In this document: piece after piece, positions 50,205 to 58,937 of the stretch
Layout of the letters: every line of letters starts with the position of its first letter
Numbering within the stretch: position 1 is the first letter of the stretch
Assembly: GCF_001720465.1 (NCBI RefSeq)
Contig: NZ_CP017113.1
Location: 2,728,001 to 2,792,000, forward strand
Source of the DNA: Porphyrobacter sp. LM 6
GTDB lineage: Bacteria > Pseudomonadota > Alphaproteobacteria > Sphingomonadales > Sphingomonadaceae
Direction: 5' to 3'
Length of the DNA stretch: 64,000 nt
The notes under the pieces: generated by a model
Seen by the model: the letters and a program-made list of their open reading frames with translations, nothing else
The model's database searches: none
Told to the model about the DNA's origin: nothing
Program-made: the position numbers and the translations under genes

Positions 50205-52346
50205 TCAGCCGCGCCGCCAAGCGTGGTAGCGCTCGACCCACTTGAGCACGCCTTCGGGCTTGTGCGCCTTCTTCCAGTTTCCGGCCGCGAACTTGTTGGC
50301 TTCCACCATCGTCGGATAGGCGTGGATCGTGCCGAGGATCTTGTTGAGCCCGATCCCGTGCTTCATCGCCAGCACATATTCGGCCAGCAGTTCCCCCGCA
50401 TTGGCGCCGACGATGGTCGCGCCGAGCACCGTGTCCTTGCCGCCCGCAGGCGTGAGCACCTTGACGAAGCCCCTGGTCTCGCTCTCGGCAATCGCGCGGT
50501 CAAGATCGTCGAGTTCATAACGGGTCACCTCTACCGCGATGCCCTGCTCCGCCGCCTCGCGCTCATTGAGGCCGACGCGGGCGAATTCGGGATCGAGGAA
50601 AGTCACCGCCGGGATCACGCGGTAATCGGCCTTGAACTTGCGTAGGCTCCCGAACAGCGCGTTGACGCTGGCGTACCACGCCTGATGGCTGGCGGTGTGG
50701 GTGAACTGGTAAGGCCCTGCCACGTCTCCGGCGGCGAAGATGTTGGGGAACTTGGTGGCGAGGAATTCGTCGGTCACCACCGTCTTGGCGGTGTCCACCC
50801 CGATATCCTCCAGCCCGAAGCCGGTCAGCCGCGCCTTGCGTCCGACCGCGACGATCAGCGCGTCGAAGGGGATCGGCACTTCCGCCCCGCCCGCCTCGGC
50901 GATCAGCATGCGGCCTTCGATCCGCACCGCCGTGTGGCCGGTCAGCACCGTGACCCCGTCCGCTTCCAGCACCGCCTTGGCGAGCGCGGAGACATCGGCA
51001 TCCTCGCGGCCCAGCAAGCTGCCTGCCATTTCCACCTGAGTCACTTTCGAGCCGAGCCGTGCAAGCGCTTGACTCAATTCGCATCCGATCGGCCCGCCGC
51101 CCAGCACCGCGACCCGCGCAGGCGCCGCGTCCATCTGCGCGAAGGCGTCCCACATGGTCTCGCTGGTGAGGTAGCCCGAGCCTTCGATCCCCGGGATCGG
51201 CGGCACCACCGGTTCGGCCCCGCTGGCGATCACGATAGAGCGCGTGGTGAGCCGCTGCGTGCCGCCATCGTTGCGGGCGATTTCAACCGTCCATGGATCG
51301 ATGATTTTCGCATAGCCCTTGACCACATCGACCCCGAGATCGGTGTAGCGCTCAACGCTGTCATGCGGCTCGATCGCCTTGATCGCGTCCATCACGCGGG
51401 CAATCACCGCCTTGAACGGCACCTGCGGCTCGGCAGGCGTCAGGCCATACTTGTCCGCACCGCGCATCATCGCTGCCACCTTGGCGCTCTTGATCAGCGC
51501 CTTGGACGGCACGCAGCCTGTGTTGAGGCAATCGCCGCCCATGTCCCTGGCTTCGACCAACGTCACCTTGGCCTTCACCGTCGCGGCGATATAGGCCGAG
51601 ACCAGCCCCGCCGCGCCTGCTCCGATCACCACCATATTGCGGTCGAACTTTTTGGGGCGCTTGAATCCGGCATAGACCTTGCGCCGCTGGAGCGCGCCGA
51701 TCACCAGCTTGGCAAACCACGGCGCAATGCCGAGCAGCACAAAGCTCCCCAGCACCCCCGGCGAGGCGATGCCCTTCAGGCTGTCGATCCGCGCCAGCTG
51801 CGTGCCCGCATTCACATAGACAATCGTGCCGAGCAGCATCCCCACCTGGCTGACCCAGACATAGGTCAGCGTGCGGATACGGGTGAGGCCCATCACGAGG
51901 TTCACCACGAAGAACGGGAAGGCCGGGATCATCCGCAAGGTGAACAGGTAAAACGCCCCGTCGCGGTCCACCCCCGCGTTGATCGCTTTGAGCCTCTCGC
52001 CAAACCGCGCCTCGATGGAATCGCGCAGCACATAGCGGGCCGAGAGGAAGGCAAGCGTCGCGCCCAAAGTCGAGGCGAAGGAGACAAGGATCGTCCCCGT
52101 TACCACCCCGAACAGCGCGCCTGCCGCCAGTGTCATGATCGCCGCGCCCGGCAGCGAAGCCGCCGTCACCGCGACATAGGCAAGGAAGAAGGCCGCCAGC
52201 ACCGCGAGCGGGTTCTCGGCGTAAAACGCCTCCCACTCGCCGACCGCCTGCTTGATCCCCTCAAGCGTCAGATATTGCCCAAGGTCGAAGACGAAATAGG
52301 CAGCAATGACCGCCGCCAGCGCGGCAAGGATGAGAAGCTTCTTCAC
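50205..52346 (-). CDS. Fusion of TVP38/TMEM64 (DedA-like) membrane domain with mercuric-reductase-like flavoprotein
   Basis: 713 aa from GTG 52346, which overlaps the preceding TGA (GTGA). Residues ~1-225 are a TVP38/TMEM64 (SNARE-associated, DedA-like) membrane domain with SLPGAAIMTLAAGALFG and FTLRMIPAFPFFVVNLVMG. Residues ~240-713 form a pyridine-nucleotide disulphide oxidoreductase with the FAD motif VIGAGAAGLVSAY, redox pair GGDCLNTGCVPSKAL, NAD motif VLGGGPIGCELSQAL and the C-terminal HAYPTMVEA His-Glu pair. The C-terminus adds a basic KKAHKPEGVLKWVERYHAWRRG. It is likely a membrane-bound NAD(P)H-linked dithiol reductase; substrate unknown. Confidence 0.88.
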   Translation of the reverse strand: MKKLLILAALAAVIAAYFVFDLGQYLTLEGIKQAVGEWEAFYAENPLAVLAAFFLAYVAVTAASLPGAAIMTLAAGALFGVVTGTILVSFASTLGATLAFLSARYVLRDSIEARFGERLKAINAGVDRDGAFYLFTLRMIPAFPFFVVNLVMGLTRIRTLTYVWVSQVGMLLGTIVYVNAGTQLARIDSLKGIASPGVLGSFVLLGIAPWFAKLVIGALQRRKVYAGFKRPKKFDRNMVVIGAGAAGLVSAYIAATVKAKVTLVEARDMGGDCLNTGCVPSKALIKSAKVAAMMRGADKYGLTPAEPQVPFKAVIARVMDAIKAIEPHDSVERYTDLGVDVVKGYAKIIDPWTVEIARNDGGTQRLTTRSIVIASGAEPVVPPIPGIEGSGYLTSETMWDAFAQMDAAPARVAVLGGGPIGCELSQALARLGSKVTQVEMAGSLLGREDADVSALAKAVLEADGVTVLTGHTAVRIEGRMLIAEAGGAEVPIPFDALIVAVGRKARLTGFGLEDIGVDTAKTVVTDEFLATKFPNIFAAGDVAGPYQFTHTASHQAWYASVNALFGSLRKFKADYRVIPAVTFLDPEFARVGLNEREAAEQGIAVEVTRYELDDLDRAIAESETRGFVKVLTPAGGKDTVLGATIVGANAGELLAEYVLAMKHGIGLNKILGTIHAYPTMVEANKFAAGNWKKAHKPEGVLKWVERYHAWRRG

Positions 52347-53482
52347 AGGCGATCCCTTACTGACGCGGCAAGCGCGGCGTATTGCCGGACCCAGCCTTTG
52401 TCGATCCGGTGCTTGAGCGCAAGCACCCACGCCCCTTCTGCCGTCCACCGCCCGTAGCTGGCAATCGCGCGGCCATCGCCGGTGTTGATCAGATAGAGGT
52501 TGTGGCGGCGCGGGCGATAGGTGGCTTGCGGCGTCTCGCCCGCCAGTACGCTACGCAGATTGGCAGCGAGCACCGGCCCGGCCTTCACCGCATGGACGCC
52601 CGAATGCACCAACGCCCGGTCGGCCCGCGCGGCGATGTCGCCTGCGGCGAGGATATGCGGATACGAGAGCGAGACCTGCCGTGCATCCACCAGCGCAAAC
52701 CCCTCCCGATCGCACGCCAGCCCGCTTGCCCGCACCCAATCCGGCGCGGCGCTGCCGGTCGCGGCGATGATCGCATCGACGGGTTCGAGCGGGACGTCCC
52801 CCGCCATGATCGCGCCGTCTTCAAAGCGCGCGTCATCCACCACTAGCGCGATCCCCTGTCGCACTAGTGCCGCGGCAACTCTGCGGCGCACTGCAGGCGC
52901 AAAGTGAGGCAGCAGGCCCTCCCTGCCGCTGACCAGCGCGACTTCGGGGCGCGGCGCGGCTCCGGCAAGGTTCCTGAGCGCAAAGGCCAGCTCCACGCCC
53001 CCTGCCCCGCCGCCCGCAATGACGACGCGGCGCGGTTCGGGCAAAACGGCAATCCGCTCGGCAAAGCCCTCGATGGGCCGCACATCGATGAGACGCGGAT
53101 CATCGCCCAGCACGGCTGCGGCGTGCCCGATGCCGCCGGTATCGAGCGAGGCCATATCAAAGGGGATGCTCTGCCCGCCTGCGGTATGCGCCACCCGCGC
53201 GTCGGGATCGAGCGCGGTCAGCCGGTCGAGCACCAGTTCGGCGCCTGCGCGCTCGGCCAGCGCCGCCAGATCGACCAGCCCGTCGTCCTTGCCATGTTGC
53301 CCCGCCAGCCAGCCCGGCACCATGCCCGAATAGCGCAGGTGCGGGTGCGGGGTCAGCAGCACCAGCCGCGCATCGGGCGGAGGCCCGCGCCGGATCCAGT
53401 CGGCCAGCACCGCGACATGGGCGTGCCCGCCGCCCACCAGCAGCAGCCTTTTGCCCTGCGCCGTGATTGCCTGCCCCGCCAT
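52343..53482 (-). CDS. FAD-dependent NAD(P)H oxidoreductase (NDH-2/SQR-like family)
   Basis: About 380 aa. The start is uncertain: ATG 53482 gives MAGQAITAQGKRLLLVGGGHAH with a short N-terminus; ATGs at 53497 and 53563 are also in frame. Rossmann FAD motif LLLVGGGHAHVAVL, second dinucleotide motif VVIAGGGAGGVELAFAL, and the ILAAGDIAA terminal FAD motif define the family. There is no redox Cys pair. The close HAHV motif is shared with the oxidoreductase domain found at the N-terminus of some SelD proteins. It is translationally coupled to the TVP38-fusion gene, so the two flavoproteins probably act in one electron-transfer path. Confidence 0.85.
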   Translation of the reverse strand: MAGQAITAQGKRLLLVGGGHAHVAVLADWIRRGPPPDARLVLLTPHPHLRYSGMVPGWLAGQHGKDDGLVDLAALAERAGAELVLDRLTALDPDARVAHTAGGQSIPFDMASLDTGGIGHAAAVLGDDPRLIDVRPIEGFAERIAVLPEPRRVVIAGGGAGGVELAFALRNLAGAAPRPEVALVSGREGLLPHFAPAVRRRVAAALVRQGIALVVDDARFEDGAIMAGDVPLEPVDAIIAATGSAAPDWVRASGLACDREGFALVDARQVSLSYPHILAAGDIAARADRALVHSGVHAVKAGPVLAANLRSVLAGETPQATYRPRRHNLYLINTGDGRAIASYGRWTAEGAWVLALKHRIDKGWVRQYAALAASVRDRL

Positions 53483-53652
53483 GTCCAGCCCCACCATCGC
53501 CCGCCGTTCAGCAAGCCGCAAGCTTTGAACGTTATCGGCGGCGGATACTTTATTACCTCTCATTTACGTTCCACGAGAACGACCCTACTGGAGCATGAAC
53601 GTGCTACCCTTGCCGGAACCGCGCGCGGTCTGGGCGATTGATAGCTTGCGGC

Positions 53653-53684
53653 GCGTCCGACTTGCATCCAATGCAAACGGACGC
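53653..53684 (+). promoter_or_regulatory. Strong dyad/hairpin upstream of the ABC-like export operon
   Basis: GCGTCCG (53653-53659) with CGGACGC (53678-53684), and nested TTGCAT (53662-53667) with ATGCAA (53671-53676), give a 13-bp stem with a small internal bulge and a CCA loop. A further TTGCAT lies at 53714-53719. No T-run follows, so an operator or 5'-UTR element is more likely than a terminator. It sits ~65 bases before the ATG at 53749. Confidence 0.5.
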
Positions 53685-53748
53685 CGGCGTTCGCTGTCCG
53701 GTCGGGATACGGGTTGCATGAACACGGTTTTCGGACGGAAGGGCTGCC

Positions 53749-55494
53749 ATGGCAGGTGAAGGCCAATCATATGGCTCGCAGATTTCGCTGGTGAAATTCT
53801 TCAGGATTTTCTTCGATATCCTGAAGCCCGAAGCGAATTTCTACTGGCTGGCCGCGGTCTATGGCGTGGGCATCAGCCTGCTGAGCCTCGCCACGCCGAT
53901 TTCGGTGCAGATGCTGATCAACACCATCGCCAACACCGCGCTGACCGCGCCGCTGGTGGTGCTGTCGCTAACGCTGTTCGGCCTGTTGACCGTTTCCAGC
54001 CTGATCTATGCCCTGCGCGTCCACCTGATGGAGCTGTTCGCGCGGCGCTTCTACGCGCGCATGGTGGCGGAGATTTCGCTGATCTCGGTCTATGCCCAGA
54101 ACCCGTTCTTCGGCGACGTGAAGAAGAGCGCGCTGTTCAACCGCTATTTCGATGTGGTCTATGTCCAGACCGCGATCCCGATCCTGTTCATCGGCGGGTT
54201 CACCACCCTGCTCCAGATTGCAGTCGGGTTTGTGCTGGTGAGCCTCTACCACCCCTATTTCCTCGGCTTCACGCTGGTGATGATCGCGCTGATCTGGATC
54301 GTCTGGCTGTCGTGGGGCGCGCGGGCGCTGCGCACCGGGGTCGATCTCAGCCACGCCAAGCACAAGACCGCCGCCTGGCTGCAACTGATCGGCAGCTCGA
54401 ACGGCTTCTTCAAGTCGCAGCGCCGGATCGACTACGCGCTCGACAAGACCGACGATTTCACGCGGGCCTACATCACCGATCGCCGCCGCCACTTCCGCCA
54501 CCTGTTCTCGCAGACCATCGCCTTCCTGCTGATGTATGCCGGGGCCAGCGCCGCGTTGCTGGGCTTGGGTGGCTGGCTGGTGATCCAGAACCAGCTGACG
54601 CTCGGCCAGCTGGTCGCGGCCGAACTGGTGCTGTCGGCCGCCTTCGTGGGCGTGTCGCAGTTGGGCAGCTATCTTGGCTATTTCTACGACCTGTTCGCAG
54701 CGGTCGAGGAAATCTCCCATTTCTACGATGTCGAGCAGGAACAGCCCAAGGGTGAAGATCCCTTCGACGGGCCGGATCACACCATCACGATGAAGGGCGT
54801 GCGCGGACACGCGCGGCAGGAACAGGCGCAGTTCGATCTCGAAATCCCGAGCGGCGCGATCATCATGGCCGCCGCCAGCCAGCATGGGGTGCAACGGCTG
54901 TTCAACAACCTGCTCAAGCGCCACGTGCTGCCGCAGGGCGGCTATGCGACGCTGGGCGGGATCGACATCATGGATATCGAGCCGCACCACCTGCGCAAGC
55001 ACGTCCACGTGCTCGACCGTCCGACCTTCGTCGAGATGACGATCCGCGAATATCTCGCGCTGTCGTGCAAGGACACGGCCTCGCAGCGCATGGTCGCGGC
55101 GCTGGAAACCGTCGGCCTTGCCGGCACCATCGCCAGCTTCGAAAAGGGGCTCGACACCCCGGTCGCATCGACCGGCTATCCCTTCTCGGCGGTCGAACTC
55201 CAGCAGCTGAAACTCGCCAACGCGCTGCTCGAACAGCCGCGCATCCTGGTGCTCAGCCGGCTGTTCGATCTGCTCGACCCCGAACCGCTCCAGCGCGCGA
55301 TCAACGAATTGCGCAATCAGGCCTATTCGACGGTGATCTACTTCTCCAACCGACGGATCGACCTCGGCTTTGACCGCTTCCTCTACCTAGAGGCGAACAA
55401 GCAGCGATATTACGACAATTTCGATGCCTTCTGCGCCGCAGTGGATCAGCGCGCCGAGGCCCTCCCCTTCTATGGTTCGGACGGGGAGGCCTGA
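53749..55494 (+). CDS. ABC-exporter-like membrane protein with degenerate, apparently non-ATPase nucleotide domain
   Basis: 581 aa. Residues ~25-330 form a six-helix ABC type-1 exporter membrane domain; ~345-560 align to an ABC ATPase but every catalytic motif is lost. Walker A is AASQHGVQ (375-382; Lys replaced by Val381), the LSGGQ signature is FSAVE (479-483), Walker B DE is Ser503-Arg504 within ILVLSRLFDLLD, and the H-loop His is Asn534 (TVIYFSNRR). The overall length and hydrophobic pattern are intact, so this looks like selected change, not decay. First gene of an operon with HlyD and TolC proteins. Confidence 0.88.
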   Translation: MAGEGQSYGSQISLVKFFRIFFDILKPEANFYWLAAVYGVGISLLSLATPISVQMLINTIANTALTAPLVVLSLTLFGLLTVSSLIYALRVHLMELFARRFYARMVAEISLISVYAQNPFFGDVKKSALFNRYFDVVYVQTAIPILFIGGFTTLLQIAVGFVLVSLYHPYFLGFTLVMIALIWIVWLSWGARALRTGVDLSHAKHKTAAWLQLIGSSNGFFKSQRRIDYALDKTDDFTRAYITDRRRHFRHLFSQTIAFLLMYAGASAALLGLGGWLVIQNQLTLGQLVAAELVLSAAFVGVSQLGSYLGYFYDLFAAVEEISHFYDVEQEQPKGEDPFDGPDHTITMKGVRGHARQEQAQFDLEIPSGAIIMAAASQHGVQRLFNNLLKRHVLPQGGYATLGGIDIMDIEPHHLRKHVHVLDRPTFVEMTIREYLALSCKDTASQRMVAALETVGLAGTIASFEKGLDTPVASTGYPFSAVELQQLKLANALLEQPRILVLSRLFDLLDPEPLQRAINELRNQAYSTVIYFSNRRIDLGFDRFLYLEANKQRYYDNFDAFCAAVDQRAEALPFYGSDGEA

Positions 55495-55496
55495 TC

Positions 55497-56528
55497 ATGG
55501 CGACGCTCAAGGAAGACATGGCGCACTTCACCACCCTCGCGTCGATCAAGACGCCGCGGGTGATGCGGGCGGTGTTCGTGATGCTGCTGGTGGGGATCCT
55601 CGCCATGGTGGCGTTCCTGATCTTCGTGCCGTGGGTGCAGACCACCTCAGGGCGCGGCGTGGTGACCACGCTCAGCCCCAATGAACGCAAGCAGGATATC
55701 AATGCGCTGGTGCCGGGCCGGATCGAGGAATGGTACGTGCGCGACGGATCGTCGGTGAAGCAGGGCGATCCGATCGTCCGCATCGCCGATATCGATCCCC
55801 AGCTGCTCGACCGTCTGCAGGCCGAACGCCGCCAGATCGAACTGCAATATCAGGCCGCGCAGTCGGCGCTCGCCACCGCGCAGATCGACGAACGTCGCTC
55901 GCGCGAGCTGTTTCAGGCCGGCCTTGCCGCGCGGCGCGATTACGAGCTGGCGCAGATCAAGGTCGCCGAAATGCAGGGCAAGGTCGCCGCTGCGCAGGCC
56001 GATCTCAACCGCGCCGATGTCAACATCTCGCGCCAGTCGGTGCAGATCGTGCGCGCACCGCGTGACGGCTTCATCCAAAGCCTCAACGCCGGCGATGCCG
56101 CGACCTTCATCAAGGCCGGCGACGTGCTGGCCACCTTCGTGCCCAAGAACGCCGAGCGGGTGATCGAGATCTTCATCGACGGGCGCGACGTCGCGCTGGT
56201 GAAACCCGGCGACAAGACCCGCATCCAGTTCGAAGGCTGGCCTGCGGTGCAGTTCTCCGGCTGGCCCTCGCAGGCGATCGGCACCTTCGGCGGAAAGGTT
56301 ATCTCGGTTGACCAGTCGGCGCAGACCAACGGCCGCTTCCGGGTGCTGATCGCCGAAGACAAGATCGATGGAACCGGTTGGCCGGAGGAACGCTACGTCC
56401 GCTTCGGCGCGGCGGTGCAGGCCTGGGTGCTGCTTGAAACCGTGCCGGTGGGCTACGAAATCTGGCGTCAGCTCAACAACTTCCCGCCCGAACTTCCGGC
56501 CGCGGACAGCACCGGGAAATCGGACTGA
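55497..56528 (+). CDS. HlyD-family periplasmic adaptor
   Basis: 343 aa. One N-terminal transmembrane helix (about 25-46), then a lipoyl/barrel half (INALVPGRIEEWYVRDGSSVKQGDPIVRI), a coiled coil of ~90 residues (LDRLQAERRQIELQYQ to LNRADVNISRQ), second lipoyl half (VRAPRDGFIQSLNAGDAATFIKAGDVLATFVP) and a beta-barrel. This is the adaptor linking an inner-membrane exporter to TolC in type I-like systems. It starts two bases after the ABC-like gene, and the TolC gene follows after two bases. Confidence 0.92.
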   Translation: MATLKEDMAHFTTLASIKTPRVMRAVFVMLLVGILAMVAFLIFVPWVQTTSGRGVVTTLSPNERKQDINALVPGRIEEWYVRDGSSVKQGDPIVRIADIDPQLLDRLQAERRQIELQYQAAQSALATAQIDERRSRELFQAGLAARRDYELAQIKVAEMQGKVAAAQADLNRADVNISRQSVQIVRAPRDGFIQSLNAGDAATFIKAGDVLATFVPKNAERVIEIFIDGRDVALVKPGDKTRIQFEGWPAVQFSGWPSQAIGTFGGKVISVDQSAQTNGRFRVLIAEDKIDGTGWPEERYVRFGAAVQAWVLLETVPVGYEIWRQLNNFPPELPAADSTGKSD

Positions 56529-56530
56529 CG

Positions 56531-58012
56531 ATGACCCGGCGGCCTGCCCCGCTGTATCTTGCGCTGCTGCTCGGCGGAGCGGCGCTGCTCGTGCCCGGCG
56601 CGGGCGCAGCGCAGAATATCGAGCCGGTCGGCGCGCCGCTCGATCAGGCGCTGACCACCGGGCCGTTGCTGCCCGAAGAGGTGCTGCGCTCCTCGGCGCT
56701 GACCTTCCCTTCGATCCTTGAAGCCTTCGAGCGCGAAGCCGCCGCGCGATCCGACCAGCTGACCGCCGACGGCGCCTTCGACTTGATGCTTAAGGGCGAA
56801 TACTACGACCGCTTGACCGGCTTCTATTCGGGTGGATTCGGCAAGGCCGAGGCACGCCAGCCCTTGCGTCCCTATGGCGCCGAGGTGTTCGGTTCTTACC
56901 GCGTTTCGGACGGCACTTTCCCGACTTACGAGAACTACGATTACACCAGCGCGCTGGGCGAGGTGAAGGTCGGCGCGCTGTTCTCGCTGCTGCGCAACCG
57001 CGACATCGACAGCCGCCGCTTCGGGATCGAGGACGCGCGGATCGCGGCGAGCCAAGCCAAGCTCGACGTGATGCTGGTGCAACTGAACGTCCAGCACGAA
57101 GCGCTGCGGGCCTATTGGCGCTGGGTCGCGGCGGGCGAGGAAATCCGGGTGTTCGAGGAGCTGCTCGAAATCGCCGAAGCCCGCCAGATCGGCCTCACCC
57201 GCGAGGTGAGCGAAGGCGCGCGTGCCCGCATCGCGCTGACCGAAAACGAACAGAACCTGCTGGCGCGCCGCTCGCTGCTGGAAGATGCCAAGCGCAACTT
57301 CCTCACCGCCGCCAACAGCCTCGCCTTCTACCTGCGCGGCAGTGACGGGCAGATGGTGGTGCCGACACGCGAGATGCTGCCCGATCTTGGCCGCGTGAAA
57401 TCGATTGCGCCGGTCGAACAGCTGGTGGCGGCGCCGGTGAGCGAGGTGATCCAGCAGCGCCCCGAGCTCCAGACCTTCAAGCTGGCGCTCGAACGCGCGA
57501 ACAACCGCGTGGCGCTACGCCGCAACGACCTGCTGCCCAAGCTCGATGCCAGCGTCGAACTGTCGCGCGATTTCGGCCAGATCGGCCCCGGCGGGCCGGG
57601 CTTCGATTCCACCGACACCGTGGTCGGCCTGACCTTCACCGTGCCGCTGCAACGGCGCGAGGCGCGCGGGCGCTTGCAGCGCGCCGAGGCCGAACTGCGC
57701 GAAACCGAGCTGCGCCAGCGCCGCATCGCCGACCAGATCACGACCGATGTCGGCAACATCCTCGTCAACCTCGACACCGCGCTTCGTCAGGCCGAACTGG
57801 CCGATGCCGAGGTCAAGCAGGCAAACGCCATGGTGCAGGCCGAACGCACCCGTTTCCGGCTGGGCGCGGGCGAGTTCTTCCTCGTCAACGATCGCGAGGA
57901 AACCGCCGCCAACGCCCAGATCAAGGCGATCCGGGCGAAGCTGGCGGGGCGGCTCGCCGAAGCGAGCTACAACGCGGCGACGATGAACCTTACTGCACTG
58001 GGGCTGGAGTAG
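56531..58012 (+). CDS. TolC-family outer-membrane efflux protein
   Basis: 493 aa with signal peptide (LYLALLLGGAALLVPGAGAAQ). Two long helical repeats separated by beta strands are visible: the first about 140-260 (LDVMLVQLNVQHEALRAYWRW ... LLARRSLLEDAKRNFLTAANSLAFYL), the second about 310-490 ending in KLAGRLAEASYNAATMNLTALGLE. It provides the outer-membrane channel for the ABC-like/HlyD pair. Its last 23 bases overlap the convergent exported-protein gene. Confidence 0.92.
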   Translation: MTRRPAPLYLALLLGGAALLVPGAGAAQNIEPVGAPLDQALTTGPLLPEEVLRSSALTFPSILEAFEREAAARSDQLTADGAFDLMLKGEYYDRLTGFYSGGFGKAEARQPLRPYGAEVFGSYRVSDGTFPTYENYDYTSALGEVKVGALFSLLRNRDIDSRRFGIEDARIAASQAKLDVMLVQLNVQHEALRAYWRWVAAGEEIRVFEELLEIAEARQIGLTREVSEGARARIALTENEQNLLARRSLLEDAKRNFLTAANSLAFYLRGSDGQMVVPTREMLPDLGRVKSIAPVEQLVAAPVSEVIQQRPELQTFKLALERANNRVALRRNDLLPKLDASVELSRDFGQIGPGGPGFDSTDTVVGLTFTVPLQRREARGRLQRAEAELRETELRQRRIADQITTDVGNILVNLDTALRQAELADAEVKQANAMVQAERTRFRLGAGEFFLVNDREETAANAQIKAIRAKLAGRLAEASYNAATMNLTALGLE

Positions 58013-58937
58013 GCGCGGGCGGCGCGGCCACCGGCTCGGCCGGTTGCGTTGCCGCAGGCGTTTCCACCTCGACCGTCCCCGACAGCCCGACCAGATCGAT
58101 CGGCACGTCGCGGTCGTAACCCAGCACCCCCGGCACCGGCGGCAACCGCCCGACAAGCGCGCGCAGGAAGTTGTTGCGCTTGCCCGCAGCGCGCAGTTCG
58201 GCCTTGGCGTTGGGATATTGCGCCAGCGATTCCGGCACGCTCCAGTCGGTCGGCTTGGCGGGCCGGTCGGCCAGCATTTCGCGCTCGATGGTCGCCATCT
58301 CCAGCGCCTCGCGATCGGCCCAGCCCTGGCTGAGGAAATCGCCGAGCGAGGTGATCTGCCCCGCCTTCGCCTGGAACTTCACCGAGCCCATGCAGAAGCA
58401 GGTGCCGAACACCGGCGTGCCGGGCAGATACATGATCGGGCCGAGATAGGTGTATTCACCCGGCTCGACTTCGATCAGGTAGCTGAAGCTCTTTTCGGGC
58501 GCTTCGGTCTTGTCGAATACGAATTGCGGGCCGAAGGACACGATCATCCGCAAGTCGATCGGATCGATCGCGAAACTTTCCTCAGTCGGCTCGACCGGCT
58601 TTTCCTTGGGCGGGCGGCCGGCCTGCTTGGCGACCTCGTAACGCTTCAGATCCTTGGGATAGTCCGCCTTGGCCTCGGCGAACTCCTCGCGCCACTTGGT
58701 CTCGTAATTGGCGATTTCCTCGGGGCTCGGGGTCTTGAGGAAGATGCCCTGCGCGCGGTTCTGCGGGCTTTTGATGTAGATATAGGCCTTGGCCGGATCG
58801 ATCTTGGCCTTGCCCGAGACAATGTTCTTGAGCTCGATCGCCTTGGCTTCGGCGACATCGGGCTTGAGCTTCTCGGCTGCGGCGGGGGTGGCGGCCAGCG
58901 CCAGCGCGCCGGCGATCAGGGTAACGATGCGCTTCAT
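57990..58937 (-). CDS. Exported protein of unknown function, 315 aa
   Basis: 315 aa from MKRIVTLIAGALALAATPAAAEK (signal peptide); a longer frame exists to 59060 but overlaps the upstream gene. The mature part starts with Lys/Asp-rich helices (FAEAKADYPKDLKRYEVAKQAGRPPKEKPVEP) and then a beta-rich stretch (IVSFGPQFVFDKTEAPEKSFSYLIEVEPGEYTYLGPIMYLPGTPVFGTCFCMGSVKF) with a CxC. The C-terminus is an Ala/Pro/Glu tail. I do not recognise a family. It is coupled to the upstream exported protein (ATGA) and convergent with tolC. Confidence 0.7.
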   Translation of the reverse strand: MKRIVTLIAGALALAATPAAAEKLKPDVAEAKAIELKNIVSGKAKIDPAKAYIYIKSPQNRAQGIFLKTPSPEEIANYETKWREEFAEAKADYPKDLKRYEVAKQAGRPPKEKPVEPTEESFAIDPIDLRMIVSFGPQFVFDKTEAPEKSFSYLIEVEPGEYTYLGPIMYLPGTPVFGTCFCMGSVKFQAKAGQITSLGDFLSQGWADREALEMATIEREMLADRPAKPTDWSVPESLAQYPNAKAELRAAGKRNNFLRALVGRLPPVPGVLGYDRDVPIDLVGLSGTVEVETPAATQPAEPVAAPPAPTPAPVQ

